A stretch of 64,000 nt of DNA from Annona cherimola (taxonomy: Eukaryota; Streptophyta; Magnoliopsida; Magnoliales; Annonaceae): NCBI GenBank assembly GCA_030490835.1, contig CM059972.1, forward strand, positions 38,481,452 through 38,545,451, written 5' to 3'. The notes under the pieces were generated by a model. That model had not been told where the DNA came from, did not search any database, and saw nothing but the letters and a program-made list of their open reading frames with translations. Of this stretch, positions 57,391-64,000 are shown piece after piece (within the stretch, counting starts at the first letter, position 1; each line of letters begins with the position of its first letter). Both the position numbers and the translations under genes were made by a program.

Positions 57391-60300
57391 CAACTTGTAA
57401 AATGAGCGTACCCACTTTAAACAAGTTGTCATTTGAAATTTAATTTTAGGATGACCTTCCTTAAATTCTTTTAGAAATATTTTAAATTAAACATTTTGAT
57501 AAACATATGAAATGTTTGAAAAATAATACATATTAAAATCCTTATAAAAGAATTTCAAAACCTTTGAATTTTCAAAATTAAACTATATATTTTCTAACAT
57601 TTTCTTGGTTTCCATTTCAGGGCCTTTTACTCACAAAAGTTATGCAATTGTGCTAACCCCTTCTCAACCACCTTAAAATCAATTTCTTATCCACCTATCA
57701 ATTTTGTCATTTTTACATAAAGGGCTTGCATACCCTTTTGCATACCGTTTAGCAATCCGAAATCAAACCATTTTATGAAATCAACATAGGAGGTTGGTCA
57801 TCCTTAAATCCCCTTCAACACATCCGTATAAAATTTTTCAAAATATTTTCAACATAGATTTCCTTGTCTAAAGGAAATCAAAACTTTTCGAATATCATTT
57901 TAAAACATACGGGCTATGTTCAAATTATCATTTATAATTAAATATTTGGACATAGAAAATTAATGTTTTTCTTTTATAAGCTTAATCATTTATCATAAAA
58001 CATCATAAGAAAACTCAAAACTTATCTGATAATATTTCTTTATGAAAAAGGGCAAAATTCTCTTTTTCTTATAAAGTCCTTTTGAAAACAACATCATAAA
58101 GAATTTGCTTACTTGAAAACCAATTCTTAAAATCATCGGCATAAAATATAAAATCCGTTAAAATTAACATCATGGAGAACTTGCTTACTCATAAGCAAAT
58201 TTCTCAATTCCATTAACATAAAGCATTGTCAATCCATGGCAACACTTGTAATAAACATTTATCTTAAAAAAAAACATTTCTTGCTTCCCATGAAGCAAAC
58301 CTTCAGGCTTTTCCTTAAGCCATCTTTTTTCAAAACTTACGACTTTTCATTAATGCAGTAATTTTCAAAACATGTGGCTTTTCATTAAAGCCATAAATTT
58401 CTAAAATTTGTGCTTGCCCGTTCGTTTAAAACATAATCATAACATCATAAATCATTTCAGCACATAAGGAGAAATAAATGATTTGAAAAGTTTGCTTGCT
58501 TACCTGAGATCGCCATAATCCATTTCCTTCCATTCTTTTGCTTGCCTTTGCCTAGATAAATGAAAATAACATTTCATTTATTTGCATCATCTTCAAATAC
58601 TTATATTCCTTATGTTTTCCAACCTACATAAATTCATTTGAACTTATATTATACTAACTTAGCCCACTTGTCTTTCAAGTCGAGTGTTCATATGTATCAT
58701 AACATATACATCACATTATTCATTTTTAATACCTTTATATAGGGTAAACTTACATACATGTAATAATCTTTCATTAAATCATTATTTGGAGGTTCATTAC
58801 CTCCATTTATCATTTTTAACATATTTTTCATTTTTCATACAACGGTGCTCATTTTAAGCACTTAGTTGCTAACTTAGACATCATATAATAATCTCAAAAT
58901 TTGAGATTATCATTATTTAATAAAATAGAAACCTAATCCATGTGTTCCAATCATATCTTTATGGATTTTTGCATTTTAACATTTCACATAATCCATTTAT
59001 CATTTTCAACATCAAAACATGGAAATTGGGTCTTATACGTAACCTTAAATTCCATCCTTTCTAAACCTCACCTTTAATAGGTTAAATACTCATAATTACT
59101 TATGATACTTATTTATGTCCCATTTTGATTTAAATTCCATCCCAAAAATCTGAAATTTAAAATTTTTCTTGATTTATTCCTTAAGCTGTCCATAATGCTG
59201 AATTTAGGCACATTGAATTCTCAAAATCTTGAATTAATATCCAATCAAGTAATTTTGATCTGAATTTTCTACCATGCCTTAATAAATACATGAATTCATC
59301 AAAATAAATATTTCCAGCACAAATAATCAAGAATTTATATCTATTTTCGTATTTTTACCCTGCTGGACAGCAGCATCCATTTTCAGATAGTCCAAATCAC
59401 GTTAACTATTAGGTATATTTATACCCTTTAAAACCTAATTTTTATTTTTTTATGTGATAATAAATTTTTTATATATCCTGTAAAATTTTCAGCCCAAAAT
59501 TCCTTGTATAAAAATTATTAAAAATCATTTAGTTCCGCTGATCCTGACACCCGTTCAACCCTGTTCAGGTTGATCTTCTCGGATTTTTAATTTACAACAT
59601 GATTATTATTTTGATCTGAAAATTATCTTGTTACTTAATATTCTTATTATAAGTCTTTCCAAAAATTTTAATAATAAAATTAGTTTATTTAATATTTCTT
59701 CCATATTTTTCTTTCCTAGTTCAGATTTACTACACTTAAGTGTAGATTAGATGATATGGGTTGATTAATCCCCAAATTAAACTTTATAAATCAAATTATA
59801 TAATTCATCTAATCATGAATCATCATATAAGCATGATTAAACATCAAAACAGCAACATCACATAGGATTTAAGAAAATTTCAGTTATGATTTTCAACCCA
59901 TAATCAAGGGTATACTTACATGTATTGGATCAAACTTGGACTCCACTTTTCCTAGCTTGAATCCCATTCTTCTTCTCCATTTTTTCTTCCCTTTTTCTCC
60001 TATTTTCTTCCCTTTCTTGATCCTCATGCTTCTGGAAAAAAAATGGAACATGCTTGCCTTGCTTGGGGGTTTTTCCCCTTAGCATTTTTCTCTCTCCTCA
60101 ACCCTTCATACATATGAACGTATACTTGGGCATAAGCTGGATTTTCTAGCTTCGTGGGTCCCAATTTTTACTTTATTTAAATCATGATTAAGACATTCTT
60201 ATCCCCTGTTGCTGACATGGCAAAATATGGGCCATATAAATTAAGTAATTATCTTATTAAAAATCATCAAAAATCCATTCATTAATGGACACAAATCTGC

Positions 60301-61476
60301 CCCTTGTTTGGACGTCCACTTTGCAGCAACTTTTTCCATTTTTTCCAAAGAATTTTTACTTTAATTAATGGATAATTAACTACCCTAGCTAATGGCCTAC
60401 TTAGGGGTCAATTTATCTTATTAAAAAATCATAAAAATCAGATAATGCAGCATGATCGTCCACATCTCCTGCTGTCCATTTTGTGTCATTGCAATCACGT
60501 CCACATCAGCTGCCTCTTTTTGCAATTTTCCACAAAATTGCAGCTTTAATTTAATGTATATTTAATCACCCTACCTAGGAGCTAATTTAGGGGTCAAATT
60601 ATCTATTAAAAAAATTAATAAAAATCCAAAAAGCTGCCTCTACCGTGACCTCTCTCTTGCTCCATAATGCTGTCCACTTGGTGGGGTCCACCTATCATGG
60701 ATTTTTGGCATTTTTTTGGCACAAAAATCAACCCAAATCTCATCCACTATTCACCCTAGCTTCCTAGGTCATTGAAATACACATTTTCTATTTTTTTAAA
60801 ATTTAAAAATCCCATGCAATAGCCCCTTGATCATCCATGTGTGGGCCACCTACATTGTCTCACTTGAGCTAGCTCATTAGCTCCTTAATTATATCATTAA
60901 TCACTTAATTTTATTATAATTATCTTATTTCCAAACCTCTCATTGCATAGATCTCATAATTTTAACCGTTCGTTTCAAATTTTGTCTCAATCCGACTTTT
61001 CTAGTTCGAGTTATAACTATTTGAAGTCATCCTTGAATTTTGATGGTGATGATCGATTTTCACCTTAATTTAATCCTAATTTTGATAATCCAACCTTTCC
61101 ATATGATTAAGCACAAAATTATGTGATTACCTTTCAATTTTCATCTTAATCCGCCTTCCCGGCGTCAAGTTATGCATTTTCTAGCATTTGTTACCTTAAC
61201 TCCATAATTACCAACATAATCTCCATAAATTAAATCTTAATATATGAGGTAATTATCCTCAATATATTTTCATTTCCTAATCCTCATTAAGCCTCTCTAA
61301 TCACATTGACCTATATCGGATTATATTGATCATTCATCATCATTTGCCCTAATTGCAATAAATCATCAATATTGCGTAGGAAAATCATTTATAATTCCAC
61401 TAAACCATACATGATCCATTTATATATGTCAAATGCATATATGTAAGCCTTACTTGGGTCCGGGTATCACAGAAAT

Positions 61477-61919
61477 ATGACCACTTTTGAACCCATTAAA
61501 GTACTTGGTCAACATTTATTTAATTCAGTTCTCGTCATCTCAGTCTGGAAGGTTGACATATAATTGAATTAGAACAATATATTATGAAATCCTTTTAATT
61601 CTTTCACATTTCAATTGCAACTTGCTTTTATACTTGGTCCTTAATCTGAATTGCCCATTTTTGATGAATTCAATTTCAAGTCCACATTAATCACAACCTT
61701 ACACATTTTCAATAGGATGGATCAAACAAAGATAACTTTCATTAGTTGGAATTGACATAATATGCAATGTAAACAAAACATGAAAAACTAACCTATGGTC
61801 GAGAATTATACACCCGAAACTTAAAAGATGCATTGTCCTCAATGCATGATGACCTAGAATGACCTAATAATGAAAATACAAAATAAAGCAAAAATAAAAT
61901 AATAAAAAAAAAATGGAAG
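61477..61919. other. Right continuation of the older retroelement, non-coding
   Basis: Joins to 55669 when solo LTR 3 and one GAAAT are removed. Contains ACACCCGAAACTTAAAAG near 61812. No gene recognised. Confidence 0.4.
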
Positions 61920-63021
61920 GACTGGGACTCCCACAAGAATCAGACTCGGTGGCGTCCTCATCCTCGTTGTAGGCAGGCTAGGGCTGGGATGGTTGCCCGA
62001 AGCAAGCGCGGAACTCCGAGAGCGTCGACGGGAAAGGCGGGAGAGTCGAGGTGTCAATATGGCGGTCCTCCATCAGCCGTCGAAAGTGAGCCTCCATCGC
62101 CCTATTGGACTGCCGCAAAAACCTCACCTGAGCCGCCATCAGGTTCTCTAGGTTGGTCAGTCTCTCACCGTTAGTCGGCAGTGCATAGGTCCCGCTGATG
62201 AAGCAGCTCTAGGGCACGTGGTGGTGGTGCGGACCCGGGGCTAGGTGCGGTAGGAGAGGTCGTCAATGATCTCCTGATAGTTCAGGACCTCCTCCGTCTG
62301 CTCCCATCTGACTGTAGAGCCCGGTGATGAGTGATGGGAAGTAGTAGCTGCCCCGGGGTGTAGTCGCGCAGGCACAGATCTAGTTGTAGATTAGCCTTCC
62401 CAGGTCGATCGACATGCCGCTGGAGATGGCATGAAGGAGTAGTGCCCTGTCCATCGTCACCTCGCTGACGTGGGTCGACGGCATCATCCGGGCCGAGATG
62501 AAATAAAATATCATCCTCCCATGGTACATCATCTCGCTCCACTTGAAGGAGGTTAGCTGCCCGCCCGTCGACTTCCAGACCAGTGGCCTCTCGCAAAACT
62601 GCCTGGTCATAGAGCTAACATCTTGATCTTCTCCTACCAGGAATGCCTCGTACTCATCCGGGTGATCTAAAGAAGCCAACCCGTAATATGAGTTGATCGC
62701 CTCAGCATGCAATGGGACGATCTTGCCCTGAACTTTCACTCGCCCCTGCTCATGCTCCACTGCATTCGCATAAAATTCCTTCGCCACCAGTGTGATAGCA
62801 GGCTGGGGCTGTGCCACGAACTTTTGCCAGCCCCGGGCATTCAGGTTAAGGAGTGGAGCATCAGAGAATTCATCTATCTTGATTCCCCTCTCCAGAATCA
62901 GGTGCCTCTTCTAGAGCGAGTCTGTGTACCGCTTGAATGCCTGAGCGGACATGAACCTGTTGGTGTCGAATTCCACTGGCTCCTGGACCTTTTTCGTCTT
63001 GCCAGTTGATGAGGAAGCCAT
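61920..63021 (-). pseudogene. Broken retroelement ORF with plant-transposon-type domain
   Basis: Starts MASSSTGKTKKVQEP at 63021; a TAG lies at 62911-62913. The longest open part is 62380-62817. Motifs: RFMSAQAFKRYTDSL, ARGWQKFV, AKEFYANAVEHEQGRVKVQG, RALLLHAISSGMSIDLG; after a frameshift SYYFPSLITGLYSQMG and ERLTNLENLMAAQVRFLRQS; the tail near 61930-61990 is acidic in one frame (NEDEDATESDS). About 367 codons in all. The layout (RF..F.R..., GW, FY, V.G, L..HCI/LLLHAI, a later coiled coil) recalls the env-like proteins of C and D and the Pfam 'putative plant transposon protein' domain (from memory). It is more GC-rich than its surroundings. Whether it is gag-like or an accessory gene is unknown. 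Confidence 0.65.
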
Positions 63022-63911
63022 GTCTCCACCAACTAGATTCCAACAATCAAAAGTCCAACACAACCAAACAAGCCACACACCAAAAATGCACCCCTAGTTG
63101 TCCACAAGAAATTAACAAGCCAACCTCCACAAACCAATTACCAAGCCAATCAATCCACCAATCCAACAACAAGCAACCGACAGACCAATCACCCAAGCCA
63201 ACCTCCAATCCATCGATCAATCCAAACAAATCGACCAATCCAATCCAATTCTCCACTCAAACAATCACCAAGCCACTTCAAAGCAAGAAAAATGCACCAA
63301 AGATGGAGAAATTTTACCCACAGAAGCTTGCCACTTGAAGAATTTTGCCCTTAAGCTAATTCGGAACTGGCGCAAAGGCGTGGGGTAACGACGCCTAGGC
63401 ACCGATCTGCTGACAGCAGGTTTCGGCGCCGGTCGGAGAAGATGATGGTGGAATGGCTCAAAATAGAGCCCAAATGAAGGGAAAAATGATGAGAAACCAA
63501 ATGTAAGTGTAGGGCTTAGGATTTGGTAATGAAAAAATGAATTTTTGGGTGGATTTGAGTGGATCTAAGTAAAGGAGAAAAAGAAAGAAAATGGAATGGA
63601 TGGAATAGATGGATGATTTGTTGATGAAATGGGGTTGGATTCAAAGGCAAGATCACGAGCAATGAGAAAAAGGAGGTTTTTCGGTGCCGGGGCGTGAGGT
63701 TAGGGTTTAAACCCTAACCCGTGTCTTATAAAGCGTCCGGGTCGCGCTGTACATGACCCAGCACCGGGGCGCCAGTTCATCCTCCGTGTTCTTCGGGTTC
63801 TTCATCACAGCGCAGGGCACCCCCATGCGACGCCTAGGCGCCAATGTTCTTCAGTAATTTTTTTGAAATTTTCTCTCCAACTGCTTCCAAGCATGATCTT
63901 TGTGAAATAAT
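63022..63911 (-). other. Leader of the broken ORF with GCGCC boxes and telobox palindrome
   Basis: Upstream of the ORF on the minus strand. C/A-rich simple sequence (63030-63260), GGCGC boxes near 63370-63440 and 63760-63845 (including GACGCCTAGGCGCC), and a perfect 22 bp palindrome at 63698-63719 made of TTAGGGTTT and its inverse. A TTATAAGACACGGG-type TATA box (minus) lies beside the palindrome. Cut on the right by a copia LTR. Confidence 0.5.
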
Positions 63912-64000
63912 TGTTGGAAACAATTGTTGAAATCAAATGCAAAATATCCAAAGCATGTGTTTTGATGATTAACAACATAATTTGAGTAAAATCTTAGCTA
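63912..64000 (+). mobile_element. Start of a sirevirus-like copia LTR (runs off the window)
   Basis: TGTTGGAAACAATTGTTG and the following 70 bases match the reverse complement of the end of element C's LTR (38798 leftwards). Most likely another C-type element or solo LTR in forward orientation. Confidence 0.85.

Larger units (their letters stand above)
55675..61471 (-). mobile_element. Solo LTR 3 (giant gypsy-type LTR)
   Basis: 5797 bp, minus strand TGTGATACCCGG (61471) to GGGGCACCACA (55675), perfect target duplication GAAAT (55670-55674 and 61472-61476). No polypurine tract or primer site adjoins it. Its 5' end is nearly the same as that of solo LTR 2. Contains the dyad array (56220-56730), GC block (57085-57160), hairpin cluster (57225-57390), conserved leader segments near 59500-59600, CAAAACAGCAACAT near 59844 and a pyrimidine tract near 59955-60030. 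Confidence 0.9.

Noticed and set aside
46459..61471. Pairing of the reverse LTRs at 46459-53237 and 55675-61471 as one complete element
   Set aside because: 55675-61471 has its own target duplication GAAAT, and the sequence between is an unrelated older repeat beyond the pol end.

Overview
The window is a stack of plant LTR retrotransposons. I found no convincing single-copy host gene, no rRNA or tRNA gene and no CRISPR array. The AT-rich background, the plant-type initiator-Met primer-binding sites, the sirevirus-like Ty1/copia elements and the very large Ty3/gypsy LTRs all point to a flowering plant with a large, repeat-rich genome. The species cannot be told from the sequence.

Layout. 1-1161 holds nothing recognisable. 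1162-5116 is a 3.96 kb solo LTR (reverse; target duplication CTTTT). 5122-9026 holds old debris: two leader-like repeats and a badly decayed copia reverse transcriptase/RNase H fragment (about 7090-7900, minus). A second giant solo LTR (forward; target duplication GTTTT) begins at 9032 and ends at 39902. It is split by a 25.4 kb copia cluster at 13373-38798. The cluster is a reverse-oriented sirevirus-like element (called C here; target duplication GAGTG). C was later hit twice: by forward element E (15641-24199) inside its env-like gene, and by reverse element D (27084-33229; target duplication GTATC) inside its reverse transcriptase. E has gag and pol but no env-like gene. C and D carry an extra env-position gene between pol and the 3' LTR, and D's copy is still fully open.

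39908-46457 contains another decayed copia RT piece (minus) and the remnant of a gypsy/chromovirus-like element: gag zinc knuckles, the end of pol, a polypurine tract and a 4.77 kb 3' LTR. One base later a second element of the same kind starts in the opposite direction: a 6.78 kb 3' LTR at 46459-53237, then a polypurine tract and the end of pol. 53521-55669 and 61477-63911 flank a third solo LTR (55675-61471; target duplication GAAAT). They seem to belong to one older element with a broken ORF (61920-63021, minus) whose domain resembles the env-like protein of C and D. A copia LTR begins at 63912 and runs off the window.

How the parts relate. By eye the two LTRs of D differ at about 1%, those of E at about 1.4% and those of C at about 3-4%. 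That order fits the nesting: the solo LTR was there first, then C, then D and E. The most unusual signals are in non-coding LTR sequence: arrays of GTCGAC-centred inverted repeats in the copia LTRs, and, in most of the gypsy LTRs, arrays of GGACAT/ATGTCC dyads and clustered AGACTGCGGTCT-type hairpins, with a GC-rich hairpin block in all five.
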